Source: Peronospora farinosa
Lineage: Eukaryota; Oomycota; Peronosporomycetes; Peronosporales; Peronosporaceae
Length of the DNA stretch: 64,000 nucleotides
Direction: 5' to 3'
Assembly (NCBI GenBank): GCA_947646735.1
Contig: CANTFK010000983.1
Span: 434,001-498,000, forward strand
Both the position numbers and the translations under genes were made by a program. Positions 32,879-43,442 of the stretch are shown one piece after another. Under the pieces are notes generated by a model. The model saw only the letters and a list, made by a program, of their open reading frames with translations, was not told the DNA's origin and ran no database searches. How positions within the stretch are numbered: the stretch's first letter is position 1; every line of letters begins with the position of its first letter.

Positions 32879-34078
32879 CCAACCGTCGTGTAACCCCGTT
32901 ACAATTTGGCTATGAACATTTATAGGGTGTGTATAAGAGCTAATTTACCGTTTCATTTACTTCCTCGTTCCCGAGTACCCTCTGTATCTGATATCACAAT
33001 ACACTTGTTGGGGTTCTATAAAGTTTATACTTTTTTTATTGACTTCCTCGACCCTTTGTAATTAAACCTCAATTACATTAAATACAGAGGGAAATGTGGA
33101 GCGAGAAAGTAAAAACTATCTTAAACCCTACAACAGAACTTTCTAGATTGCCTCCTCTCAAGTATTAATCAATCTATCAATTAATGCTGGAGAGGAGGCA
33201 ATCTAGAAAGTTCTGTTGTAGGTTTTTTTCTGAGCCCTAACTAGGCCTCCTATCTAGATTCATGATTCATAAATCTGCTTTATGAATCATGAATCTCTAT
33301 CACGCGTCATGTTTCAAATTTCATATAATTTATTGACAGTCTTTTGATCACCACTTTTTGACTCAACAAAAATTAATGATGACAATAGATTTAATTGAAA
33401 ACCATTTATAAGGATTAGTCCATCTGAAGGTAGCCTTATTTTCTGCAATAAATTTCAGGCACATAAATGCCTCAATAATACGAGCTCGTCTTTCTTAATT
33501 AGTTTTTTATTAATGTATTATTTAGTTGACTTGATTCATAAATCATGAATCTGAATATCATGAATCTGAATCACAAATCAGCCCTGGGGAGACAAATCTG
33601 AATCATGAATTGCGTGATATGCAAAAATGATTTGAATAGGAGGTCTAGCCCGACAAAGTTATTATACTGTAGTACTGTATTAACTTCGCAAGTGGTAAAA
33701 TTAGTTTAATATTCAGTCACAGGCAGCTGTTGGGGCTCAGAAATAAAAAAAACTACAGAAGAACTTTCTAAAATGCTTCTTCCAAGCATAAATTGATTAA
33801 ACAGGAAGAGCTAATTTACTTTTCCATGTCCATCCTCGTTCCGGAGTTCCCTCTTTACTAGATATCACAATACATTTGTAGGGGCTTTATAAGTTAATTT
33901 ACTTTTCCATTTACTTCCTCGTTCACAGTTCCCTTTCTTTACGTGATACCTAATGAGATTTGAGCGGCCACGCGAGTATACAAAATACGGCTATACTGAA
34001 CCCGGATTCATTCCCACCACTTAGGCGCAAAGAGCGTACTAATCTGGTCCGAGAACCAGGTACGAAGGTACTAGCCTG
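32879..34078. repeat. AT-rich nested foldback/MITE-like repeats, right arm
   Basis: Mirror of 17571-18769: three diverged direct units, the MITE-like element with inverted ends, the 17 bp hairpin and the 33 bp perfect hairpin (33127-33222). The 15 bp palindrome TGTAACGGGGTTACA lies at about 32889-32903, next to the Copia LTR. No gene is seen. Confidence 0.65.
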
Positions 34079-34097
34079 ATCTATGGCATGATCACTA

Positions 34098-36621
34098 GAG
34101 AAAGAGAGAGAGAACAGATTGTCTATTTACTGATTAGTGCAAGATCTCTGGTAGGTAGTTAACCACACTAGCAACGCTGGAGGGTCCAGGAATTGCCTGC
34201 GGCTGGCAGCACGTCTATGAACGCCGGACTGCCCTCTCGGTTCTGATATAAATATGTCGTAACATGCAGATAGTTGGGCTCCACGGACGGCTGTGGCCGC
34301 CCTGCAATGGAGACGTTTGATGAGCGCCCTCAGTTGGAGCTGAATCCGATTCCAGATCAAAGTTTCACTGGCTTGTATCGGAATAAGCGCATTGTTAAAA
34401 ATCCTATCCACGCGAAGTTGCCAGAGCATTGTGATAATGACGGTCACTGCGACTTCCCAAATCGTCCTCCAGGCTGTGGCGAATAGATCAATGTCTTCCG
34501 GGTACCGGGCTAACAGCTTTGCTGTGACCTGCGGCGAGATGCGTGGTACGCTACAGTTTGCGCAGTGTTCGAGCCAATCCAGGAGGTGGGTAGGATGGTG
34601 AGGTGTACTCTCCCAATGACTGATAAGCCGGGCCCAGATTGCCTGAGCGCGGGGACATCCCCAAAAGAGATGCTCCTGGGTTTCCTTTTGGCCTACACAT
34701 TCCAAATATGTGCATGATCCGTCCGGGGGTCGGTTTTGGTACCAAAAGTTTAGCTGTCCGGTAGCGTGTCGATATCGTGTCCATAGCTGGTATTCCGTTA
34801 CCGCATGGCCGTGATCCCATAGCTGAGCCGGCGTGACATTTAAAGCTGTGCATTGCCACCGCGTATTCTGGCTCTTGGTGGCTAGCCGATCGATGACCTG
34901 CTTCAGCGGTGCTGCGAGACCGCGCTTTGTCGCCTGAAAAGCTTGTTTTTTCAAAAAAGTGAATAGTCGATGGTTGGGAACCGTAGGCGGTGCGGACCAC
35001 GGATAGTGGTGGATCTGTGGGTTGGAAAAAAGACAACCCCATGTCGGCTGAGCTTGCTCTCCGCTTTTTGGGTGAGTTCCTGCGATTTCCCTTTTACTAG
35101 CGGCGGAGCGCCGTCGAAAACCCAAGTTATGCCATCGTGGCATTGAGTGAGCTCCCAACTCTGAGGGCGATCAGATTCATCAGAGAGTGAAACGCCTCGA
35201 ACCTTGCCTGGCCCGATCAGCACCCATGAGATGGCTTGCGTGAATGGTAGCTGTTGCCTTAGCCGCAATGGGCTTGGGCACCCTACCGGATTTCCCACGT
35301 CTAGTGGCGGCGACGAAAGTAAAATTATGATCGCCCATTCTCGAAGTTTCGCATGCGAATGGCGGGGGTCATGGACATCCGTGCCAATGCCGCTGAAGAC
35401 GTATTCTTGGGGGCCTGTCCGCTGGATGTGGAGTTGTTCGAGGGATACATCACGAATTCTGTTATATTTGGATCGGGACAGCTCGAGCGCCTGCGGTGAG
35501 AGAATCCAAGGATTACCACTCCACTGAAAAGTCTGCCAAAAATCGTTTATCTCCTGAGGCCAAATCTCATCCCCTTGAGGCCGCCATGGAAGGGGCTCGG
35601 AGAGGTGCAAAATCCAGTCATTTTCCTCCCACCAACTGGTCGATGATGACCGAAGGTTCGGTAGATGTTCTTGTACTCGTGCTAGGATTACCGCCGTTTG
35701 CGCGATGTCTGGCTGTAATGTGCAGCCGAGTTCATGGATCACATCGGGATAACGCTCGAACGACGGCGATACGATGTGTTTTACGCTCGGTCGATGCGGG
35801 CTGATGCTCGTGTTACGTGCCCCATGCGTGTTCCAGGACACCCACGCTGTGAGATACATATCCTCCGGCCGAGTAAGTGCCAGAAGCGCGTGTTTCACTC
35901 GCTGTGTTTTAATAGCAATTGGGACGGACACTAGGCCAATTCCTCCTGCCTTCCGGGGAGTGTAGAGTAGGCCTGGAGCGATTTTGTGTCTCCCAGGTTC
36001 GATCTTGTTGGACGATTTCCAGAGAAATTGTTTATAGAGGTGATCCAATTGTTTTAGCGCCCAGCCGGGGGGCTCGAAAACTGCTGCTGTAAACAAAATC
36101 CCGGGGAGAACAATCGTGTTGAGTATTAGGACACGGTGCTCGAGAGTCGTCGATACTCGCGTTGCAGTGAGGAGGCGGCGCTGTGTATTTTTGATGCGGA
36201 GAGCCCAATTAATATTTCGCAACTTTCCTGTCCCCACTTGATATCCGAGATATCTCGTAGTTGTTGACGGAGCAACCACTGCAATTCCTTGGTACGTGAG
36301 TTGATGGATAGCCGTATTTAAAAATATGATTTGGCTTTTAGTCGGTTGCACTTGCAACCCCGATAGCCGTCCAAACTCAGTAATAATTTCCATAGCCGGT
36401 CGTAGTAAACTTGCTTTTTGAAGAAATAATGTGGAGTCGTCGACAAACCCCGAAAAGATGTGACTGGGTGTATGTGCTCCCTGAAGTGTGAGCCCCTGAA
36501 GTTGTGGCGACGTTTGTATTGCAACTGCCAATACCTCTACTACCACCAGAAAAAGAAGGGGAGCGAGAGGACAGCCCTGCCGAATACCCGACCGAACTCC
36601 CCGAATTGAAGAAAGCTCTCC
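34098..36621 (-). mobile_element. 5'-truncated LINE, right copy, frameshifted
   Basis: Mirror of the left LINE with the same 19 bp target duplications (34079-34097 and 36622-36640). A T run has six bases here against seven in the left copy, which breaks the ORF into 36735-34951 and 35158-34127, separating the RT half from the zinc-binding C-terminus. The adenine run upstream of the insertion is also shorter. RT palm FVDD and the RVT zinc-binding motif are otherwise kept. Confidence 0.92.
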
Positions 36622-36912
36622 ATCTATGGCATGATCACTACCAAACAAACATACATGTATTGAAAAGTCGATGGGCCAAATGTAAGCAAGACATTTTTTC
36701 TTGAAAGCTCGTTGAATTTTGACCCAATTAAACATATCCGCATTTGATTATGGCTATATCCTGATAAGTGAGATGTTCTTACGAATTCGGTGGCGTGACT
36801 AAACAAAAGAAGTCTTTGCTGAACCCATGTTTATTTTGCTTCATCTTTGAAAGTGAGGAACATCTCACTCAGTCATTTTCAAACTGCCCACTTACCACTC
36901 AATCTACATTAG

Positions 36913-37885
36913 ATGCGTGTAGCTTTTGCTCTTCTGACGTTCACTGCGCTCGCCGCGACGCATAGTGCTGCGGACGATATAGATGGCGCATATGATCTGG
37001 TCCCCTTGGTACCCGCATATACGGACAAATTGACAGCCGCACTTAGAAGCACGAGCTTTTCCGAGTCGGTGGGTAGCATGCGCGTGTGCTGGTCCGACGT
37101 GATTTCAGTAAAAGCGCAAGTGGTGGCTGGCATCAACTACATGCTCGACATCAACGGCTGCAATGTCTTGATGTCGGAAGGCAAGTGCTCTAACGTGACG
37201 CTGGCATCCTGCACGCCCTCGCCATATCAAGTGGTGATCTTTGAGCAGTCGTGGACGAATACGCTAGAGCTTTCGAGCATTACGAAAGTGGACACCATTA
37301 AAGGAAGTTGCCATCAGACTAATCCGAGTATGTGATTGTATTTGCGTTATTTTATTTTGGAAAGCTTGATGCCTAATGTAGTATCAAACATCGTCATTTA
37401 TCACACGTCGTTGCTCTAACTTCTCTTTGTTGTTGGTAACAGTTGCACCTATTCAAACGAAGAATCCAATGTGTAGTTGTCAACAGCCGTCAGCAGAAGA
37501 GGAGACGCTGCTTAAGCACTGGCTTGAAGCTATGGGTCTGGACGACTACGGCTACGATACCTCGTATTCCTGGCTAGCTGGCTATCCCCATAACATTAAT
37601 GGCTGCAGTCCCAGCGAATCCGTTAAAATGTTATATTCTGATCACCCATGGCTGCCGTCTGCAGTTGTTGAGGATGCGGATTGCGACAGGATTGAGAAAT
37701 CGCAGATTCTTGCCTGGTTTAAATTAAACAGACTAGACGAGTATGGCAACGCTATTGGGACGGATGAATCTACCTCGCCCCTACTTGATCCACGTACGAA
37801 CACGATGATGACTCTCTGCACATACACCCGTTTTCATAACAGTCCTAATTTCCCCTGGCTGATAAGGAAGATGGCGACGCCATAA
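36913..37885 (+). CDS. Secreted cystatin-like protease inhibitor (EPIC-type), right copy, full length
   Basis: Two exons, 36913-37327 and 37443-37885, joined by a 115 bp GT-AG intron in phase (split Ile codon), for 285 residues. Signal peptide of about 19 residues; cystatin domain with QVVAG at 69-73 and paired cysteines (for example NGC and GKC). A second domain of about 140 residues is Cys-containing and aromatic (LLKHWLEAMGLDDYGYDTSYSW), ending in a segment (TDESTSPLLDPRTNTMM) that the left copy lacks through a frameshift. The first exon's protein is identical to the left copy. Predicted role: apoplastic inhibitor of host papain-like proteases. The C-terminal domain has no family I recognise. 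Confidence 0.85.
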
Positions 37886-39119
37886 TTTGGGAAGCTGATT
37901 GGTTGAGGTGGGCCACCCAGTGAGCCAAATGCGATCTAAGTCTGAGAGAAGCAGCATTACGAGAGATAAGAGTAGAATATAATTGTTGCTCATTTGTCTC
38001 TCTGAGATATTTGTCCTTATCTACTATTTGTATGTGTAAATGCTGCAGTCACGAGCTGTCAACAGGAGCTGACAGCTCTGACCCATATAAATAGATACTA
38101 CCAGGCCACTATAATATGTAGATACGTAACTGATGGCTATGTATTAGCAAGGTGGAATTTCTCACCATAAGCACGATGCAGCCAAAGATTCGAATCGACA
38201 ACACCCCTGGACTCCGCATAACGAACGTTAACCACATGCCAAGCATTAAATGTCAGTAGGATGACGATTGTCCATCAGGCTTAATGCTAGATCTTCTGCG
38301 GAAAACAGAGGCCAGCACTGATGACAATGGCTTCACTTGCATTTGCTAACAGAATACCTACGCTAGAAATGTGGCGACGTCGATACTGCTCATGCGACAT
38401 AATAAGCTATTTGTCAAGTCAGTGCTGCTGATGCAAAAAGCATGCAAACACCGTGGTCCATGTGTTGAGTTACTATGGGAGGTAGTAGCATGTTCCCACT
38501 CCTTGCACATATAGATGGTGCACTTATCAAGTGCAGATAAAGGTCATCGAACGAGATTTCGTTGTGGTCGGCACCTGAAATTGCTCTCTTGTAGCCGCAA
38601 CGCTACCGTGTCTAGAAGGAATCCGCCCAGTCTGCGAGCACGAAGATCATTATTGACTCAGTCGATGCAGTATTAACGTTTCCTGCTACCAAGGGGTCCA
38701 AAGAGATTCAACGTGAGCTTGACGAAGTATCTGGAGCTTGGACATTGATATCGCTGACATTGAAATTTTCTGATGTCGCTTTGATGCGGTGCCTTATCAA
38801 CTTAACTACGCTCGAATCGTGACAGCCGCCTATGCTTGCACTTTTAAAGAAGCGAGGGAGTAGGACCAGCTTGACCCCCCCCTTTTCTTAGTCGATGGTT
38901 GTGGAATCGCACAGGTGGCAACTCTCCGTTCCAACAGCAACAACGATACAATTCTAACCTTCAGAAACCAGCTTGACACAGGATCTTATACATGACATAT
39001 TTCCTCTTGTGCGGTAATTTCAATGCCGTATGTGTTTGTGATGGATTCGATATGAATCACCCTTCAGTGCTATATATAAATTGGGTTATTATTCCTGAAT
39101 TTTTATCAGCCGAGCGCCT
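37886..39119. other. Gene-free outer right arm and flank
   Basis: 37886-38922 mirrors the left arm's outer kilobase with larger indels. 38923-39119 is unique flank. No recognisable gene; short frames only. Confidence 0.4.
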
Positions 39120-39137
39120 TGTTGAGGGTGGTACTTT

Positions 39138-39591
39138 TTTTGTGGAAACAGACTGTCTATTTACCGTTTATGGTTTACAAGATTTCTGAAAAGTCCTCAG
39201 CCATTCCAGTACCCCCGGAGTTGTCTCCTGGCGGTTACGTGGGCTATGCAGTACCGGCTGCCGGATGTTGATGGTGTCTTGGAACATTTCCGTTGCTAGG
39301 CGAAGGTAGACGCCTTTGCTCACATCTTTATCCCTTCGTTGTTCCCTGATAGCGACCGCTCGGAGTTGGCGAAGAAGGACTTGTTTGACTTCTGCTACCT
39401 CTTGCTCCGTGGACGCACTTTCCTGCTTATGAATACTTCTGTTTCGCTGAATCCAGAGCATGGTCACGCATACGGAGCACGCTATCCACCATATTCTTTT
39501 CCAGGCCCGTCCAACGATGTCAGTTTTGTCTGGGAACATATGCTCAATATCTGCCCGCACTCTCGGAGGTAGCTCCGGTGCCGAGCGCGAT
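39138..39591 (-). mobile_element. Short LINE 3' end with target-site duplications
   Basis: Minus frame 39560-39168 encodes the last 130 residues of a LINE ORF2 related to the larger copies (IACSVCVTMLWIQRNRSIH, ending GVLEWLRTFQKSC, compare VWLTTYQRSC). Its 3' UTR contains AAATAGACAGTCTGTT and a seven-base A tail. It is bracketed by about 17 bp direct repeats, TGTTGAGGGTGGTACTT, at 39120-39137 and 39591-39607. The insertion is about 450 bp, strongly 5' truncated. Confidence 0.85.
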
Positions 39592-39662
39592 GTTGAGGGT
39601 GGTACTTGCTAATCCGACTTAATTAAACATCGGTCAAAGATTAGCAAATACCACCCTTCAAC
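39592..39662. repeat. Imperfect inverted repeat (small foldback) at LINE target
   Basis: GTTGAGGGTGGTACTTGCTAATC and its imperfect reverse complement (to 39662) flank a 24-base loop. The LINE tail inserted into the outer edge of this hairpin, so its target duplication copied half of one arm. Confidence 0.75.
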
Positions 39663-41354
39663 AGTGAGGATCCGATTACATTCGATTATCGGACGCAATC
39701 AGATTCCCACTACAGTCTTAGAGAAAAAAGAAGTACAATCGAGAGCATCCCAAAAAAATTTAATGTCAAGCCTTATCCCTCATCACTGGCACCCACCTTC
39801 GACGGAAACCCTCCCTTTCAAGAGCCGAGGTGGGTGGGGTCATGTCTCAGGCATGCATCTCGCACGGCCACCGGACAGCAGTCCAGGGAAAGATGCGGTG
39901 TTTTCTACGCCATGCGTCAATGCTTTACAAGTCAGCTCGACGAACCGCGAAAGCGGTCATAACGGGGACTACACCCCCACGCCACGCGCCGTCGCTCCGG
40001 CGACCGCGCATTTAGACAAACGGGCCGCTCGAGCGGTCTATAAGGACATAAACAACGGTACACGTCTGTCTGCTAGCATAGTCAGACAATAACCAGGCTA
40101 TACACAGGCTTAGGATCTACCAGACGTACTGCAACTGACCCGATTAAATAAACTCGTCTGTCTCTCTTTCAGAATTTAGTCGAAAATCACATGAAACCAG
40201 AAAAAGTCTGCCAGAACGGACTGCAACAATTTACCTCGAATTCGACGCAGCTTGAGGTTGGCCAAACAGACTTGGCATTTCGACACCAACGCACCTCGTA
40301 CCCACCCTTCTCTATTCTTGAAAAATGGACCCTTCGCAGTCTGTACAGGTTGCAAACGTTGGCCTCTTTATTATCAACACATGTCCGTATTCTTGTCAAA
40401 TGTGCTAGCCTCCTCGGCAATCACGCCGTGACGTAGTACACGACATCGTTCATTATCTGTCATACTAGGCATTGAGAACTTAATATCAGTAAGAGCGACT
40501 AGCAAAAGAAGGCGCATTCACAATGCCAGACGTTTCTGTAAGACCATTCGGAAGATGGTCCCGGCGGAGCATTCCTCAGTCAGAATGAATAGGTATGCTG
40601 GGCTAGTGCCGGCACAGTGACGACAAAATGTAGGAGCTTTCGGAGTCATTAGCTTCGCGTATATCCAGTCACATGCAATACGCGAGTACGCGGTTACACC
40701 GAAGTGGTTATCGTTCTTGTTGAAGAACTGCATCCACCGAATCTAGCTGCATTTGATTGTAAGGTAGTGTCACAGTTGCACAAGCCAATTGTGTTCATAG
40801 CACAGACTTCGTCGTGCAGCCGATGCCGCGATCCGTTAAGTCGAGTCACTCTGGCAGTAGACCATAGCCAAAGCAGGGACCCTTGCTCTAAGGCCTTTCT
40901 GTCTAAGCGAGAAACCGCGCTATGAACACGGACGATGGTAGCTGGTTTATAGGCGTTCCTCCAATCCCATTGCAGCGGTCCAGTGATACGCATATGAGTC
41001 ACTTGAGCATCATCCGATCAATGGCATAAAGGACTCAACCTCTAAATTCTATTCTATTTTCATGACAAGTTAGTATGCATTCATTTCATTTGAAACGTCT
41101 AGCTAGATTAAATGGCTTGTTCCTAATACACTTATTACGGAGAGACTTATTTGTCTGTGTATCAGTTCGGTACTGGCGATTACCGAGATGATATGAGCAT
41201 AGATAGCCTTACTGCAAATCAATCAAGCATTTGATCGTCACTATAACCGCAAACTTCATCCCATTCAAACACTGCTGCATGGTCACTGTTTCAAAAAAAA
41301 TCGAAGCAAGTCGCAGGTTGCAGTAAATGGCCGCAATCCCTTGTTTACCCTCGT
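39663..41354. other. Degraded transposon DNA between the palindrome and the PDT-like fusion gene
   Basis: Around 39780-40185 a GC-rich stretch with TATAAGGACATAAAC and AATAAACTCG...CTCTTTCAG resembles a retroelement LTR. On the minus strand, 40733-40518 has Cys/His spacing (FCRHCAG...ILTEECSAGTIF) like a LINE zinc-binding RVT domain in poor condition. Nothing intact is seen. Confidence 0.35.
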
Positions 41355-41369
41355 TCATTGTGCAAGTTT
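41355..41369 (+). promoter_or_regulatory. Oomycete initiator-like core promoter
   Basis: TCATTGTGCAAGTTT matches the oomycete Inr consensus (TCATT-YYNCA-WTTT) at all but about two positions. It lies 73 bp upstream of the ATG at 41442 and overlaps the first in-frame ATG (41358), which argues for the downstream start. Confidence 0.55.
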
Positions 41370-41441
41370 TCGTCTGTTAAACGTGCTTATTTCCAAATTG
41401 TCTTCATCGTTAACACCCCGAATACATTTCAACTCAAAGCC

Positions 41442-43442
41442 ATGGGAGCCGAACTCAAGATTGCGTACGAAGGTGGCAAAGCCAAAGGAGCCGCGTACCA
41501 TTTCGTGGACAACTCGGCTTCAACCGTGGCTTACAAGCGCGCCAAGGACGCGTGCAACGCCGTCAAGAACGAAAAAGTGGACTTTGCCGTGCTGCCCATC
41601 GAGACATCTACACGCGGCAGTATCCACGCCAACTACGATCTACTGCTCCAGTACGACCTGCATATTGTGGGCGAGTACGATTTGCAGGAGTTCCCCACTC
41701 CGGTGCATAAGGCCGACCTCGTTTCTTACACGCGGTACCTGTTGCTGTCCAAGAAAGAGGATCTAGCATTGGATGTGAAAACCAACGACGTAGACTTCAA
41801 GACATCTTTGGTGTTTGGTTTCAAGAACAGCTCGACGAGAGGAATGCTCAGCCGCGCGCTCACGGTCTTTTTGCAACGTCAGTTGGATCTGATCAAGATT
41901 GAGAGTCGTCCGTGGAACGGCCAGACACCGCACCAGCACGACAAAGAAGCAGTAGACTCCTCTGGATACAAGTATCTGTTCTACGTGGACGTGCAAGGTC
42001 ATTTCACGGACACGAACATGGCTGCAGCAATTCGACGAATCAGCGAAATCTGTTCATTCGTGCGCGTCCTGGGGTCCTACGCGACGTCGCAGTACAAGAA
42101 GACCGTGACAGCGGCGGAGCTGTCCCGCAAGACCGGACGCCTCGATACCGGCACTTGTATCACCATGGTCGACAAGTACCCGCTGAACCCTATATTCCAG
42201 AAGGTGGTGGTTGCCAAAACTGTGCTGATCCATGGCCAGACCAAGCAAATGGAAGCTGAGGGTAAGCAGGTTTGGTCCCTGTGTGTCGGCGAGCCTGACT
42301 ACAACCCCCATGAGCGCGTGCTAGCTGCGGGTGCCAAGGCTATGATCGAGGGCAGAGTGAAGTACGCGCACATGAAAGGCCTGGTGGAACTGCGCAGCCT
42401 TATCTCGACGTACCTAGAGAAAGCCAAGGGTCTCAAGTATGATCCAGCCACGGAGGTGTTGGTATCCAACGGTGCGCAGCAGTCGGTATACCAGGCGCTG
42501 TACACCATATGCCGGCCCGGTCAGAAGGTGATCATCCCGACACCGTACTGGCTCAATTACCCGGAGATCGTCAAGCTCGTATACGCCGAGCCGATTTCAC
42601 TGCGTACAACGCTCGAGGAAAATTACCTGATCAACCCGGTGGAGCTGGAGAAGACGCTGACGGCGCACCCAGACGCCAAAGCCATCATCCTTTGCAACCC
42701 GAGTAACCCTGCCGGTACATTACACAGCCCTGAGCATCTGGAGAGGATTGCTGCTGTGTTGCGCAAGCCGCAGTTCCGTCACGTAGTTGTTGTGTCGGAC
42801 GAAATCTACGAACAGCTACTGTACCAAGACGAGGGTGTTCCGGAACGCAAGCACGTAAGCTTCGCCACTTTGCCTGGCATGTACGAGCGAACTCTGTTAG
42901 TAAATGGATTTTCGAAGGCGTATGCCATGACTGGTATGCGTGTGGGCTACCTAGCGGCACCCAAGCATTACATCGATCCGTGCACGCTGCTTCAGGCGCA
43001 ATTGACGTCATGCACGAATACCGTGGGACAAGTGGCTGCTGTCGAGGCGCTGACGTACGAGTTGGAGTGCATGGAGAAGGGTGAGCGCTGCACGACAGAG
43101 GTGATGAAGAACCTGGACACAAAGCGCCGCTATATCGTCAAGCGACTGACCGCCATGCCAAACGTGCGCTTTGCGTACCCGACATCGGCGTTCTATGTGT
43201 TCCTCGACTTATCGATTTACTTCATGGGAAAGAAGAAGATCACTGCTGACACGAGCGTGTCGCTCGCTAGCGTCGACGAATTCTGTGAGTACCTGCTGCA
43301 GGAATCGCACATTGCTGTGGTGCCTGGCTCGGAGTTTGGTGACGAGTTCGGCATGCGCATTTCGTACGCAAGCTCAATGGAGACAATCAAACATGCGATG
43401 GATGGTATGGAGAACTTGCTGAAGTCTCTGATCGTTGAGTAG
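41442..43442 (+). CDS. Fusion of a shortened prephenate-dehydratase-like module, ACT domain and class I aminotransferase
   Basis: 666 residues from an ATG in good context (GCCATGG); an upstream in-frame ATG lies inside the initiator. Residues 1-105 resemble prephenate/arogenate dehydratase: VDFAVLPIETSTRGSIHANYDLLL (in overlapping parts), then SYTRYLLLSKKE, equivalent to the TRF catalytic segment. The stretch that normally lies between these, a second lobe of about 80 residues, is absent. An ACT domain follows (about 120-225) with the Phe-binding ESRP at 153-156. The rest is a fold-type I aminotransferase: NPSNPAGT from 419, PLP lysine Lys492 in GFSKAYAMTGMRVGY, and GMRISYAS near the end. It likely acts in phenylalanine synthesis, transaminating prephenate, phenylpyruvate or aspartate. 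Confidence 0.85.
   Translation: MGAELKIAYEGGKAKGAAYHFVDNSASTVAYKRAKDACNAVKNEKVDFAVLPIETSTRGSIHANYDLLLQYDLHIVGEYDLQEFPTPVHKADLVSYTRYLLLSKKEDLALDVKTNDVDFKTSLVFGFKNSSTRGMLSRALTVFLQRQLDLIKIESRPWNGQTPHQHDKEAVDSSGYKYLFYVDVQGHFTDTNMAAAIRRISEICSFVRVLGSYATSQYKKTVTAAELSRKTGRLDTGTCITMVDKYPLNPIFQKVVVAKTVLIHGQTKQMEAEGKQVWSLCVGEPDYNPHERVLAAGAKAMIEGRVKYAHMKGLVELRSLISTYLEKAKGLKYDPATEVLVSNGAQQSVYQALYTICRPGQKVIIPTPYWLNYPEIVKLVYAEPISLRTTLEENYLINPVELEKTLTAHPDAKAIILCNPSNPAGTLHSPEHLERIAAVLRKPQFRHVVVVSDEIYEQLLYQDEGVPERKHVSFATLPGMYERTLLVNGFSKAYAMTGMRVGYLAAPKHYIDPCTLLQAQLTSCTNTVGQVAAVEALTYELECMEKGERCTTEVMKNLDTKRRYIVKRLTAMPNVRFAYPTSAFYVFLDLSIYFMGKKKITADTSVSLASVDEFCEYLLQESHIAVVPGSEFGDEFGMRISYASSMETIKHAMDGMENLLKSLIVE

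Larger units (their letters stand above)
29887..38922 (-). repeat. Right arm of the large inverted repeat
   Basis: Reverse-complement partner of 12803-21899. The inner boundary lies inside Copia pol, next to GAACGCGCAGTGCGACGAAG, beyond which this arm continues into RT while the left arm switches to Gypsy-like sequence. It contains a cystatin gene, LINE, foldback repeats and the 5' half of Copia in mirrored order. About 150 bp present at 21546-21700 are missing here. The outermost part (38380-38650) has about 240 bp not found on the left. Confidence 0.93.

Noticed and set aside
41358..41441. 28-residue N-terminal extension of the fusion enzyme
   Set aside because: Its ATG falls inside an initiator-like element; the later ATG has a better context and starts the conserved domain.
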